Below the pieces are notes generated by a model, which had not been told where the DNA came from, did no database searches, and worked only from the letters and a program-made list of their open reading frames with translations. A stretch of 64,000 nucleotides of DNA from Faecalicatena contorta (GTDB lineage Bacteria > Bacillota > Clostridia > Lachnospirales > Lachnospiraceae): the NCBI RefSeq assembly GCF_039521745.1, contig NZ_BAAACT010000045.1; one strand, given 5' to 3'. Position numbers and translations under genes: made by a program. Below, one piece after another: positions 42,826-52,141 of the stretch. Each line of letters begins with the position of its first letter. Within the stretch, counting starts at the first letter, position 1.

Positions 42826-45504
42826 ATGAAGGAAGACAGCAGAAAGCCGGATCTGTTTTTGAAACAGCTGATGGAGGCTGAGAAAGAACAAAGCGGAAAA
42901 GGCAGATTAAAAATATTTTTTGGTTACGCGGCAGGCATAGGAAAAACCTATGCCATGCTGTCGTCTGCCCACAAGGCGAAAGACGCAGGAATTGACGTGG
43001 TGGCAGGCTACATAGAACCGCATACTAGGCCGGAGACGATGGCTCTGACGCAGGGCCTGGAGATGCTTTCTGTAAAAGAGGTGGAATATCACGGCATACG
43101 TCTCCATGAATTTGACCTGGAAGCTGCCCTGCTCAGAAAACCCGAACTGATTCTGGTGGATGAACTGGCGCATACAAACGCACAGGGCAGTATCCATGCC
43201 AAACGTTACCAGGATATAAAGGAGCTTTTGAAGGCGGGGATTAATGTTTATACTACGGTCAATGTACAGCACTTAGAGAGTCTGAATGACACTATTGCAG
43301 GGATTACGGGGGTGCTTGTGCGGGAACGGATCCCCGACAGCGTGTTTGACGAGGCGGATCAGGTGGAGATGGTGGATATTGAGCCGGAGGAGCTGCTGGA
43401 GCGGCTGAAGGCCGGGAAGATCTATAAGGAAAAGCAGGCGGACCGGGCGCTTTCCAACTTTTTTACAAAGGATAACCTGATCTCTCTGCGGGAAATTGCA
43501 CTGCGGCGTATGGCTGACCGTGTGAATCTTGCCCAGGACAGTATGATCCATGCCAGCAATGAGACAGCGGAACATCTTATGGTATGCTTGTCCCCTTCGC
43601 CTTCCAACGGCAAGGTGATCCGGCAGGCGGCCCGGATGGCGAATGCATTTCACGGCAAACTGACTGCGCTCTATGTGGAAACGCCGGATTCGGCCAATAT
43701 GTCGAAGGCGGATCAGAAGGGGCTGAATGATAATATGCGGCTGGCGGAACAGCTGGGAGCAAAAATCGTAACTTCCTATGGCAATGATATCGTAGAAGAA
43801 ATTGCGGCATATGCGCAGGCATCCCGAGTCTCCAAGGTTGTTCTGGGCAGAACTTATACAAAACGAAGGCTTTTGTTTATCCGGGACAGCGTATCCGAAC
43901 AGCTATCCAGGCTGGCGCCGAACCTGGAAATCTTTCTGATCCCGGATGCATTCGATAAGAGGTACAGGGGCCGCGTAAAAAAGAGGCGGGAGGAGACATA
44001 TAAGAAGGCCTGGCTTGATGCGCTCATATGTATTGTCAGCCTGGGCGTGTCCACGGCAATTGCCCTGATCTTCACCAGGCTCGGATTCAGCGACGCCAAT
44101 CTGGTCATGGTATATATCCTGGGTGTGCTGACATCGGCTATGTTTACCAGCCATCAGATCTGGGGTATAATTACAAGTGTTTTCAGCGTGCTTGTGTTTA
44201 ATTATTTTTTTACAGATCCGGTGCGGACGCTGTCTGTCAATGATCCGGGATACTTTATTACATTTTTTGTGATGTTTGTCACTTCCCTGTGCAGCTCGGC
44301 GCTTACCAAGCAGGTGAAGAACTATGCCCGCCAGAATGCCAGGAAGGCCTACCGTACGGAACTGCTTTTGGAAACCAGCAGAAAGCTGCAGGATGCGGGT
44401 ACCACCCAGGAGATTGCTTCAAGAACGATTCAGCAGCTGGGAATGCTTCTGGAGAAGAATATTTATTTCTATCTCGGGAAACCATCGGCGAATAACAGGC
44501 CGATTGTATATAAGAAAGATCCGGATGCTCCGGATGTGCTGGGGGAGGAGGAATTGGGAGTTGCCCAATGGACCTTCCGCAACAATAAGCATGCAGGCTT
44601 CTCCACCCAGACGCTTCCGGGTTCCCGCTTCCTTTTTGCCGCGGTCAGGAGCGGGGAGAGAGTCTTTGCGGTGGTCGGGATTGATATGGAGAGGAAGGCG
44701 ATACCAGCTTTTGAAGAAGGCGTTATGGGGGCTATTTTGAACGAGTGCGCGTTTGCATTGGAGAAGGAGGCGCTCCTCGTACAACAGCAGGAGATTGACC
44801 TGAAGCTGCAGAAGGAACAGCTGCGTGCGAATCTGCTGCGCTCTATTTCCCACGATCTGCGAACGCCTCTTACCAGCATATCGGGCAATGCCGAGACCCT
44901 TTTGATCAATGAAGGCGAAGTGGAAAAGGAGCAGAGAAAGAAGATTTACAAAGATATCTATGATGATTCCATGTGGCTGATTAATTTGGTTGAAAATCTG
45001 CTTTCTGTCACCAGGATTGAGAATGGCACGATGGAACTGAACCTTCAGGGCGAGATTGTGGAAGATGTGATCGAAGAAGCGCTGCATCACGTGAACCGGC
45101 GCGGAAAAGAACAGAAGATCCACGTGGAATGTGATGAGCTGTTGATGGCGAAGATGGATGTAAAATTAATGCTTCAGGTGTTGATTAATTTGACGGACAA
45201 TGCGGTAAAATATACGCCGGCAGGCTCCGAGATCTGGATTAAAGCGCTAAAACAGGGAAATAAGGCCGTGATCTCGGTAGCAGATAATGGACCGGGGATT
45301 CCGGCAGAGCTCAAGCCCAAGCTGTTCCAGATGTTTTATACCGCAGGCCATGCGGTTACCGACGGCAGGCGGGGGATGGGCCTGGGGCTGACTTTGTGCA
45401 AATCCATTATCAATGCTCATGGAAGCGAGTTAAAAGTATTTGACAATGTTCCGAAGGGAACCGTATTTTGTTTTGAATTGGAAGTGGAGGAAGTAACATT
45501 ATGA
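42826..45504 (+). CDS. kdpD: KdpD-type sensor histidine kinase
   Basis: An 892-residue kinase with the KdpD domain order: N-terminal KdpD domain with the P-loop-like GYAAGIGKTY (33-42), UspA-like segment, four helices around residues 400-500, a GAF-like region, H-box SISHDLRTPLTS and ATPase domain (NLTDNAVKYTPAGSE, DNGPGIP, GLGLTLCKSI). KdpD senses K+ limitation or turgor, and in some Firmicutes c-di-AMP. No kdpFABC pump genes follow in this window. ATGA overlap with kdpE. Confidence 0.93.
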   Translation: MKEDSRKPDLFLKQLMEAEKEQSGKGRLKIFFGYAAGIGKTYAMLSSAHKAKDAGIDVVAGYIEPHTRPETMALTQGLEMLSVKEVEYHGIRLHEFDLEAALLRKPELILVDELAHTNAQGSIHAKRYQDIKELLKAGINVYTTVNVQHLESLNDTIAGITGVLVRERIPDSVFDEADQVEMVDIEPEELLERLKAGKIYKEKQADRALSNFFTKDNLISLREIALRRMADRVNLAQDSMIHASNETAEHLMVCLSPSPSNGKVIRQAARMANAFHGKLTALYVETPDSANMSKADQKGLNDNMRLAEQLGAKIVTSYGNDIVEEIAAYAQASRVSKVVLGRTYTKRRLLFIRDSVSEQLSRLAPNLEIFLIPDAFDKRYRGRVKKRREETYKKAWLDALICIVSLGVSTAIALIFTRLGFSDANLVMVYILGVLTSAMFTSHQIWGIITSVFSVLVFNYFFTDPVRTLSVNDPGYFITFFVMFVTSLCSSALTKQVKNYARQNARKAYRTELLLETSRKLQDAGTTQEIASRTIQQLGMLLEKNIYFYLGKPSANNRPIVYKKDPDAPDVLGEEELGVAQWTFRNNKHAGFSTQTLPGSRFLFAAVRSGERVFAVVGIDMERKAIPAFEEGVMGAILNECAFALEKEALLVQQQEIDLKLQKEQLRANLLRSISHDLRTPLTSISGNAETLLINEGEVEKEQRKKIYKDIYDDSMWLINLVENLLSVTRIENGTMELNLQGEIVEDVIEEALHHVNRRGKEQKIHVECDELLMAKMDVKLMLQVLINLTDNAVKYTPAGSEIWIKALKQGNKAVISVADNGPGIPAELKPKLFQMFYTAGHAVTDGRRGMGLGLTLCKSIINAHGSELKVFDNVPKGTVFCFELEVEEVTL

Positions 45505-46229
45505 CAGTGAATGGCAAACCTTTTATTCTTGTTGTCGAGGATGATATGCCGGTCAGGAATCTGATCACCACAACGCTGGAATCCCAGGATTATAAATATG
45601 AGACTGCTGCTAACGGAAACCAGGCGGTCATGGCTGCGGCTTCCGGCAATCCGGATATCATACTGATGGACCTGGGGCTGCCGGATATGGACGGTATCGA
45701 GGTGATCCGAAAGATCCGGACGTGGTCTGTTGCGCCGGTGATCGTGATCAGCGCAAGAAGTGATGACAGGGATAAAGTGGAGGCTCTGGACGCCGGGGCT
45801 GATGATTATCTGACAAAACCGTTCAGTGTGGAGGAGTTGCTGGCAAGACTGCGTTCCACGCTGCGCAGGGTGCAGTATCTCATGCGGACGAAGGATCAGA
45901 ACTCCAGTGTGTTTAAAGATGGGGATCTGGTGATTGATTACGGCGCAGGAACTGTCTTTGTGGGAGAAAAAGAGATTCATCTCATGCCTTTGGAGTACAG
46001 CCTGCTCTGTCTGCTCGCGCAGAATGTTGGAAAAGTTCTCACATACCAGTTTATCCTGGATAAAGTCTGGGTGAATGCGATTGAAAGCGATATGTCCTCT
46101 CTCAGAGTGTATATGGCGTCACTCCGTAAAAAAATTGAAAAAGATAAATCCAATCCGCAGTATATCCAGACCCATATAGGCGTAGGGTACCGGATGCTGC
46201 GGGTAGATGAGAAGACGGAGGTTAGCTAA
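45501..46229 (+). CDS. kdpE: KdpE-type response regulator
   Basis: OmpR-type regulator with receiver pocket Glu13-Asp14-Asp15, phosphorylation site Asp57 (LMDLGLPD) and Lys106 (YLTKPF), then a winged helix (MPLEYSLLCLLAQNVGKVL, SLRVYMASLRKKIEKD). Coupled to kdpD by a 4-base overlap, so the two are a cognate pair. Usual target kdpFABC is not here. Confidence 0.93.
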   Translation: MTVNGKPFILVVEDDMPVRNLITTTLESQDYKYETAANGNQAVMAAASGNPDIILMDLGLPDMDGIEVIRKIRTWSVAPVIVISARSDDRDKVEALDAGADDYLTKPFSVEELLARLRSTLRRVQYLMRTKDQNSSVFKDGDLVIDYGAGTVFVGEKEIHLMPLEYSLLCLLAQNVGKVLTYQFILDKVWVNAIESDMSSLRVYMASLRKKIEKDKSNPQYIQTHIGVGYRMLRVDEKTEVS

Positions 46230-46296
46230 CAGACGGGGCGCAAATTTAGTAGACAGGGACAACATTTCTGAATATCATATTAAAAAAGGTGTTTTC

Positions 46297-47208
46297 ATGA
46301 AATGGGTAAAGCAGACTGTTGGATATTGGTGCCCGGATATCATTACTAATAAGTACCTGGGACAGGGTGTGCGCGCAGCGGTACTGGATACCGGAATCAC
46401 GCTTCACCCTGATTTTGATAGAAGAATTATTGGTTTTCGCGATTTTGTTAATCATAAAGATAAAATATATGATGATGGTAAGCACGGAACGCATGTTTCT
46501 GGAATCCTTGCCGGGAGCGGGAGGCTGTCCTCGGGAGTATACGCCGGGATGGCACCGCGGGCGGAGATTCTGGTAGGAAAGGTACTGGATCATACGGGGA
46601 ACGGCTCGGTGGAGGATGTTCTTGAGGGAATTGACTGGCTGATTATGATCCACAAAAGGGTGAAACTCCGCATTGTGAATATCTCTGTGGGAACACAGCC
46701 GGGAGTGGAGAAAGCACAGGAACAAAGACTTGTGGATGCTGTGGAAGCGCTTTGGGATGAAGGGCTTGTGGTGGTCGTCTCAGCAGGAAATTATGGACCG
46801 GGCGCGGGGACAGTCGCCGTTCCGGGTACCAGCAGGAAAGTGATAACCGTAGGGGCAGTGGGGGAGAAAAGATCGATCGTTGCGGGGCGCGGCGGAAGAG
46901 AATGGAATTATTCGGGGAACGGCCCCACGGATGCTTGCGTTATTAAGCCGGATTTGCTGGCGCCTGGGACGAATATCCTGAGCTGCAACGGTGATTATAC
47001 CAACCGCTGGCAGAAGCCTTATGTCACAAAAAGCGGCACCTCGATGGCAACGCCTGTGGTGTCGGGAGCGATCGCCTGCATGCTGTCAAAATTTCCGGAT
47101 ATGACCAATGTGGAGGTAAAGCTCAAGCTCCGTGAGTCTTGTGTCAGAAATGAGTGCTCGGCACAGGGCTGGGGGATGCTCAACGTAGGAAAACTGCTTA
47201 CGATGTAA
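46297..47208 (+). CDS. Intracellular-type subtilase (S8 serine protease)
   Basis: A 303-residue subtilisin-fold protease with Asp31 (AVLDTGI), His63 (HGTHVSG), the oxyanion Asn in SAGNYGPG and Ser249 (SGTSMATP). It has no signal peptide and no propeptide domain, so it resembles AprX-like or intracellular subtilases acting in the cytoplasm. The start at 46297 follows AAAAAAGGTG. A strong terminator follows, so it is monocistronic. Confidence 0.92.
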   Translation: MKWVKQTVGYWCPDIITNKYLGQGVRAAVLDTGITLHPDFDRRIIGFRDFVNHKDKIYDDGKHGTHVSGILAGSGRLSSGVYAGMAPRAEILVGKVLDHTGNGSVEDVLEGIDWLIMIHKRVKLRIVNISVGTQPGVEKAQEQRLVDAVEALWDEGLVVVVSAGNYGPGAGTVAVPGTSRKVITVGAVGEKRSIVAGRGGREWNYSGNGPTDACVIKPDLLAPGTNILSCNGDYTNRWQKPYVTKSGTSMATPVVSGAIACMLSKFPDMTNVEVKLKLRESCVRNECSAQGWGMLNVGKLLTM

Positions 47209-47261
47209 TTTGCTGGAAAGACAGTTTGGAAAAACAAGTTTAAAAGCGGATAAAAAAACAA

Positions 47262-47304
47262 GGCAGGTGTCAAGAAAAAATACTTGACACCTGCCCTGCT
47301 TTTT
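47262..47304 (+). terminator. Terminator after the subtilase gene
   Basis: GGCAGGTGTCAAG (47262-47274) pairs perfectly with CTTGACACCTGCC (47283-47295), followed by CTGCTTTTT. Confidence 0.88.
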
Positions 47305-47328
47305 AGTATGATAACAAAGGTGATGATT

Positions 47329-47679
47329 GTGAATGAAATTTTGGAACAGGCGTTGTTATATGATTTTTATGGTGAACTACTCACGGATCACCAAAAAGAG
47401 ATTTATGGGCAGTTTGTGCTGGAAGATCTGTCATTAAGCGAGATTGCGCAGTCTGAAGGGATCAGCAGACAGGGTGTCCACGACCTGGTCAGGCGCTGCC
47501 AGAAGATTCTGGAAGGGTATGAGAGCAAGCTGCATCTTGTTGAGAAGTTTCTTTCTGTAAAAAAGATGGTGCAGGAGATTAATGATGTGCTTGACTCTTA
47601 CGAGAGTCGAGATGTGGAGCCGGAAGTAATGGCTGAGAGAATCCGGAGGATTTCGGATACTATTATAGAGGAGTTATAG
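47329..47679 (+). CDS. ylxM: YlxM-family SRP-associated regulator
   Basis: A small sigma-70 region 4-like helix-turn-helix protein (YDFYGELLTDHQKEIYGQFV and LSEIAQSEGISRQGVHDLVR). YlxM proteins lie next to ffh and are linked to SRP function. The GTG start at 47329 is preferred: AAAGGTGAT is 8 bases before it, while ATGs at 47308 and 47323 lie too near or inside the terminator. One base separates it from ffh. Confidence 0.85.
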   Translation: MNEILEQALLYDFYGELLTDHQKEIYGQFVLEDLSLSEIAQSEGISRQGVHDLVRRCQKILEGYESKLHLVEKFLSVKKMVQEINDVLDSYESRDVEPEVMAERIRRISDTIIEEL

Positions 47680-47680
47680 A

Positions 47681-49036
47681 ATGGCATTTGACAGTTTAAC
47701 TGAAAAGCTTCAAAACGTATTTAAAAACCTCCGCAGTAAGGGAAGGCTTACGGAAGACGATGTGAAGACGGCCCTGAAGGAAGTAAAGATGGCGCTTCTG
47801 GAAGCAGACGTCAATTTTAAGGTAGTCAAGGGATTTGTCAAAGATGTACAGGAACGCGCAGTCGGGCAGGACGTGATGAACGGACTGAATCCGGGCCAGA
47901 TGGTTATCAAGATCGTAAACGAAGAGATGGTCAAGCTGATGGGATCCGAGACGACGGAGATACAGCTGCAGCCGGGCAGTGCGATCACGGTGATTATGAT
48001 GGCGGGCCTTCAGGGAGCCGGTAAGACGACGACTACGGCTAAGCTGGCGGGAAAGTACAAGTTAAAGGGCAAGAAACCGCTGCTTGTGGCATGCGATGTA
48101 TACAGGCCGGCAGCAATCAAGCAGTTACAGATAAATGGAGAGAAGCAGGGCGTGGAAGTATTTTCCATGGGAGATAAGAACAAGCCTGCGGACATTGCAA
48201 AGGCCGCTTATGAACACGCGGTAAAGAATGGCAACAACATTGTGATACTGGATACCGCCGGACGTCTTCACATTGATGAAGATATGATGGGAGAGCTTCA
48301 GGAGATTAAGGAGGCAGTCACAGTGCATCAGACGATCCTGGTCGTGGATGCAATGACCGGACAGGATGCGGTGAATGTTGCCGGAAGTTTCCATGAAAAG
48401 ATCGGAATTGACGGAGTCATTGTCACGAAACTGGACGGTGACACCCGGGGCGGTGCGGCGCTGTCAATCAAAGCCGTAACCGGAAGGCCGATTTTATATG
48501 TAGGTATGGGAGAAAAACTTTCCGACCTGGAACAGTTCTATCCGGACCGAATGGCTTCCCGTATTTTGGGCATGGGGGATGTCCTGACTCTGATTGAAAA
48601 AGCAGGGGCGGAGATAGACGAAGAAAAAGCCAAAAAGATGACAGAGAAGATGAAGAAGGCCCAGTTTGATTTTGACGATTATCTGGAAAGCATGAGCCAG
48701 ATGAAAAAGATGGGCGGTCTGTCAAGCGTCATGAGCATGATGCCGGGACTCGGCGGCATGAACTCGAAGCTGCCGGATTTGGATTCCGAGGAGAATGACA
48801 AGAAAATGGCCCGGATGGAGGCCATGATCCATTCCATGACACTGGAGGAACGCAGCAACCCGGATCTGTTAAACCCATCCAGAAAGCACCGGATAGCCAG
48901 AGGCGCCGGCGTGGATATATCAGAAGTGAACCGTATGGTGAAGCAGTTCAATGAGGCCAGGAAGATGATGAAGAAACTTCCGGGCATGATGGGCGGCAAA
49001 GGTGGTAAGAAAGGTAAGTTCAGGCTTCCTTTTTAA
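47681..49036 (+). CDS. ffh: Signal recognition particle GTPase
   Basis: SRP54 protein that binds signal peptides and 4.5S RNA and docks with FtsY. NG domain with GLQGAGKTTTTAKLAG, DTAGRLHID and TKLDGDTRGGAALS, then a Met-rich M domain (SVMSMMPGLGGMNS, KLPGMMGGKGGKKG). At 451 residues it is full length. Confidence 0.97.
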   Translation: MAFDSLTEKLQNVFKNLRSKGRLTEDDVKTALKEVKMALLEADVNFKVVKGFVKDVQERAVGQDVMNGLNPGQMVIKIVNEEMVKLMGSETTEIQLQPGSAITVIMMAGLQGAGKTTTTAKLAGKYKLKGKKPLLVACDVYRPAAIKQLQINGEKQGVEVFSMGDKNKPADIAKAAYEHAVKNGNNIVILDTAGRLHIDEDMMGELQEIKEAVTVHQTILVVDAMTGQDAVNVAGSFHEKIGIDGVIVTKLDGDTRGGAALSIKAVTGRPILYVGMGEKLSDLEQFYPDRMASRILGMGDVLTLIEKAGAEIDEEKAKKMTEKMKKAQFDFDDYLESMSQMKKMGGLSSVMSMMPGLGGMNSKLPDLDSEENDKKMARMEAMIHSMTLEERSNPDLLNPSRKHRIARGAGVDISEVNRMVKQFNEARKMMKKLPGMMGGKGGKKGKFRLPF

Positions 49037-49083
49037 CACATAAATTAACAAAAAAGAAAAAATAATAAGAAGAGGTGAAAAAA

Positions 49084-49329
49084 ATGGCAGTAAAAATCAG
49101 ATTAAAAAGAATGGGACAGAAGAAGGCTCCTTTCTATAGAATCGTAGTTGCAGATTCCAGATCTCCAAGAGATGGTAAGTTCATCGAGGAAATCGGAACA
49201 TATGATCCGAACCTGGAGCCAAGCGGAATCAAGGTAGACGAGGAAGCAGCTAAGAAGTGGTTAAACAACGGAGCTCAGCCTACAGAAGTAGTAGGAAAAA
49301 TCTTGAAAGCAGCAGGCATTGAGAAATAA
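49084..49329 (+). CDS. rpsP: 30S ribosomal protein S16
   Basis: An 81-residue S16 with the typical KIRLKRMGQKKAPFYRIVVA start and DPNLEPSGIKVDEEAAKKWL. The ATG at 49084 follows AAGAGGTGAAAAA. It starts the rpsP-khpA-rimM-trmD string. Confidence 0.97.
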   Translation: MAVKIRLKRMGQKKAPFYRIVVADSRSPRDGKFIEEIGTYDPNLEPSGIKVDEEAAKKWLNNGAQPTEVVGKILKAAGIEK

Positions 49330-49352
49330 GCTGTTCCGCGGAGGTGGCTTAG

Positions 49353-49583
49353 ATGAAAGAATTAGTTGAAGTAATTGCGAAAGCATTAGTAGACGAACCG
49401 GACAGCGTTGTTGTGACTGAAAGACAGGACGGCAGGACTACTGTGTTAGAAGTTCGTGTCGCTGACGGCGATATGGGCAAGGTTATTGGAAAACAGGGCC
49501 GTATTGCAAAGGCGATCCGTTCTGTAGTGAAGGCAGCTGCTGCCAAGGAAGATAAGAGAGTTGTTGTTGATATTATACAATAG
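49353..49583 (+). CDS. khpA: KH-domain RNA-binding protein
   Basis: A 76-residue KH protein with GKVIGKQGRIAKAIR (the GxxG loop) and VVVDII end. Known partners are KhpB/Jag-type proteins in cell elongation and RNA binding. GCGGAGGTGGC precedes the ATG; position between rpsP and rimM is standard. A GGGGACAG/CTGCCCC hairpin follows near 49594-49638. Confidence 0.95.
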   Translation: MKELVEVIAKALVDEPDSVVVTERQDGRTTVLEVRVADGDMGKVIGKQGRIAKAIRSVVKAAAAKEDKRVVVDIIQ

Positions 49584-49739
49584 CAGAATTTAAGGGGACA
49601 GCCTTCATGCGCCAGCATAAAGAGACTGCCCCTTTCCTTTTATCTGTAAAATGGCGGGTGTCTGACTCATTTTATGGAGACTGGACGGGATGCCGTCTTA
49701 TGTGAAGTTAAATTAAGAAAACAGATACAGGAGAAGAAT

Positions 49740-50246
49740 ATGGAACAGTTCTTACAGGTAGGGGTGATTTCCTCTACTCATGGAATCCGCGGGGAAGTCA
49801 AGGTGTTCCCGACGACAGACGACGCGGCTAGATTTAAAAGTTTAAAACAGGTGATACTTGATACGGGAAAAGAACACATTCTCATGGAGATACAGGGCGT
49901 AAAGTTTTTTAAGCAGTTCGTCATTGTAAAGTTTAAGGGAATTGATGATATAAACGATGTAGAAAAATACAAAGGGAAAAGCCTGTTTGTGTCCCGGGAG
50001 GATGCGGTCAGCCTGGAGGAGGACGAGTACTATATCGCGGATCTGATCGGTATGAAGGTGTATACGGAGGACGGTGAGTTCGGCGTGCTGAAGGATGTAA
50101 TTGAGACCGGAGCGAATGAAGTCTATGTGGTAGAGTCAACGGAACATGGGGAGGTACTGATTCCGGCGATTCACGACTGTATACTGGATGTGAATGTGGA
50201 GGAACAGACGATGAAGGTACATCTGCTGGAGGGACTTATATCATGA
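49740..50246 (+). CDS. rimM: 16S rRNA processing protein
   Basis: A 168-residue RimM with N-terminal domain (FLQVGVISSTHGIRGEVKVF) and PRC-barrel domain (EEDEYYIADLIGMKVYTEDG). ACAGGAGAAG precedes the ATG at 49740. ATGA overlap with trmD. Confidence 0.95.
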   Translation: MEQFLQVGVISSTHGIRGEVKVFPTTDDAARFKSLKQVILDTGKEHILMEIQGVKFFKQFVIVKFKGIDDINDVEKYKGKSLFVSREDAVSLEEDEYYIADLIGMKVYTEDGEFGVLKDVIETGANEVYVVESTEHGEVLIPAIHDCILDVNVEEQTMKVHLLEGLIS

Positions 50247-50935
50247 ATTTTCACATACTGACTTTATTTCCTGAAATGGTGATGGACGGGTTGAATACTA
50301 GCATTATAGGGCGGGCAGTGAATAACGGCCTGCTGTCAATTGAAGCCGTAAATATCCGGGATTATGCATTTAATAAACACCAGAGCGTGGATGATTATCC
50401 TTACGGAGGAGGGGCCGGCATGCTGATGCAGGCAGAGCCGGTGTATCAGGCGTACCAATCTATCGCCGGGAGGCTGGATAGGCAGCCCAGGGTGATCTAT
50501 CTTTCACCGCAGGGTAAGACTTTCGATCAAAAGATGGCAGAGGAACTGGCGCAGGAACATGAACTGGTGCTGCTCTGCGGACATTACGAGGGGATCGACG
50601 AGAGGGTGCTGGAAGAGATTGTGACGGATTATGTCTCCATCGGGGATTATGTGCTAACCGGGGGAGAACTTCCCGCTATGGTTATGGTGGATGCGATATC
50701 ACGGCTGGTTCCGGGGGTTCTGCACAATGATGTGTCGGCGGAATTTGAATCCTTTCAGGATAATCTGCTGGAATATCCGCAGTACTCCAGGCCGGAAGAA
50801 TGGCATGGAAAAAAAGTGCCGGAGGTGCTGCTTTCCGGGCATCATGCAAATATTGAAAAGTGGCGGCGGGAACAGGCTGTATTGAGGACCAGGGAACGGC
50901 GGCCGGATCTTCTGGAGAAGAGGGGCGGATTGTAA
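50243..50935 (+). CDS. trmD: tRNA (guanine-N1)-methyltransferase
   Basis: SPOUT methyltransferase for m1G37. Has DYPYGGGAGMLMQ, LLCGHYEGIDERV and GDYVLTGGELPAMVMVDA, the knot and SAM-binding motifs. Length 230 is normal. Confidence 0.96.
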   Translation: MNFHILTLFPEMVMDGLNTSIIGRAVNNGLLSIEAVNIRDYAFNKHQSVDDYPYGGGAGMLMQAEPVYQAYQSIAGRLDRQPRVIYLSPQGKTFDQKMAEELAQEHELVLLCGHYEGIDERVLEEIVTDYVSIGDYVLTGGELPAMVMVDAISRLVPGVLHNDVSAEFESFQDNLLEYPQYSRPEEWHGKKVPEVLLSGHHANIEKWRREQAVLRTRERRPDLLEKRGGL

Positions 50936-50938
50936 AGA

Positions 50939-50980
50939 GGGATATCTGTGTGCATTTTATGATGCTTTCACAGATATCCC
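50939..50980. terminator. Hairpin after trmD
   Basis: GGGATATCTGTG (50939-50950) pairs perfectly with CACAGATATCCC (50969-50980), 18-base loop, no long T-run. It separates trmD from the convergent CAP-domain gene. Confidence 0.6.
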
Positions 50981-51018
50981 ATTCCTTAATATTGGCAGAG
51001 CTTTCCTAAAATCAGGAT

Positions 51019-51864
51019 TTAATAAGTAAACAACTGCGTCCAGTAGTTAGTTCCGGAGGCGTTCTGATAGAGCCCTACCCCTATTGTGGTGTAATTCTTA
51101 TTGAGTATATTGGCTCTGTGTCCGTCACTGTTCATCCAGCCGTTCATAACCTGCTCAGGAGTTTTCTGTCCCCAGGCAATGTTCTCACCGGAACCCCGGT
51201 AGGTGACGCCCTGCTGTGTTAATGCAGTGCTGAAGGAACTGCCGTCCGGGCGTGTGTGTGAAAATGAGGTTTCGATTTCTTTCGCACGGACCTGAGCGGC
51301 TGCCTGTACAGACACGTCTGCTTTGACAGGAGAAAGACCGGCTTTGGCGCGTTCCTGGTTTACCAGATTTACGACCTGCTGGATAAATGCGTTATCGTTC
51401 TCGTCAACATCCGGCTGCTCGGGAGTTCCCGGTTGATTATTGTCCGGAAGCTCCGGGGTGCCAGGCTGGTTTCCGTCCGGAAGTTCCGGGTTCTCCGGCT
51501 GGTTTCCGTCCGGAAGTTCCGGGTTCTCCGGCTGATTGTTATCCGGGAGCTCCGGGTTCTCCGGCTGGTTGCCATCCGGGAGCTCCGGGTTCTCCGGCTG
51601 ATTGTTATCCGGATTCTCCGGCTGTCCCGGGAGTCCTGGGATGATGCAGTCAAGCCAGTCCGGGATGGTGCAGTCATATCCTAGTGCTTCAAGTTTTTGT
51701 TTGAGTTCCTCTGTGCTGTTCAGAGGACCTGCAATATAGATTCCTTTGGACTGAAGAACCTGTCTGGTTTCTTCTATGGATGCCGCCTGTACTGTAAGGG
51801 GCGTGAATCCTGCTGTTCCTATGGCTGCAGCGGTGAGCAGAGCCGGTAATATCTTATGTTTCAT
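51019..51864 (-). CDS. Secreted CAP/SCP-domain protein with Pro-rich repeats
   Basis: A 281-residue exported protein: signal peptide (about 1-28), short N-terminal domain (about 30-70), at least six repeats of the form ENPELPDGNQP (about 75-145) and a C-terminal CAP domain (VVNLVNQERAKAGLSPVKAD, SFSHTRPDGSSF, NIAWGQKTPEQVMNGWMNSD, GHRANILN). Many such domains occur in spore coat/cortex and surface proteins. The start at 51864 follows AGGAGGTAC. It reads opposite to the operon around it. Confidence 0.9.
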   Translation of the reverse strand: MKHKILPALLTAAAIGTAGFTPLTVQAASIEETRQVLQSKGIYIAGPLNSTEELKQKLEALGYDCTIPDWLDCIIPGLPGQPENPDNNQPENPELPDGNQPENPELPDNNQPENPELPDGNQPENPELPDGNQPGTPELPDNNQPGTPEQPDVDENDNAFIQQVVNLVNQERAKAGLSPVKADVSVQAAAQVRAKEIETSFSHTRPDGSSFSTALTQQGVTYRGSGENIAWGQKTPEQVMNGWMNSDGHRANILNKNYTTIGVGLYQNASGTNYWTQLFTY

Positions 51865-52051
51865 GAATATGTACCTCCTAAAATGTTGTTTAATTGTTAC
51901 AAAAATATTACGAAATGATCGTACCATGAAAAAAAGAAGAAATATACAGGTAACATCTGGAATGTCTGCAGCTTCTATGGTAAACGATATTTAAATGTGC
52001 TGCTGCAAGAAGGTATAATTGGGCAAAGGCCTTTAGATAGGCTGAGTAATG

Positions 52052-52083
52052 CGTAACAGTTCAGGCAAGCCTAAACTGTTACG
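52052..52083. repeat. Palindromic repeat family A, copy 5
   Basis: CGTAACAGTTCAGGC (52052-52066) faces GCCTAAACTGTTACG (52069-52083) with one mismatched pair. It lies between the CAP gene and the rplS promoter. Confidence 0.85.
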
Positions 52084-52112
52084 AGTAACGGGAAAAAGAG
52101 ACGAAAAAAGGC

Positions 52113-52141
52113 TTGAAACTTATAGGAAAGTATGGTAAAAT
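52113..52141 (+). promoter_or_regulatory. Promoter for rplS
   Basis: TTGAAA (52113-52118), 17 bases, TAAAAT (52136-52141). It leaves a leader of about 165 bases before rplS, long enough for an L19-type autoregulatory leader, but I could not identify that structure. Confidence 0.7.

Noticed and set aside
51430..51620. CRISPR-like regular repeats
   Set aside because: The regular spacing is the coding repeat of the Pro-rich linker in the CAP protein, without variable spacers.
51927..51994. 22-codon frame starting MKKRRNIQVTSG upstream of the rplS gap
   Set aside because: Too short, no good ribosome-binding site, and not linked to a neighbour.
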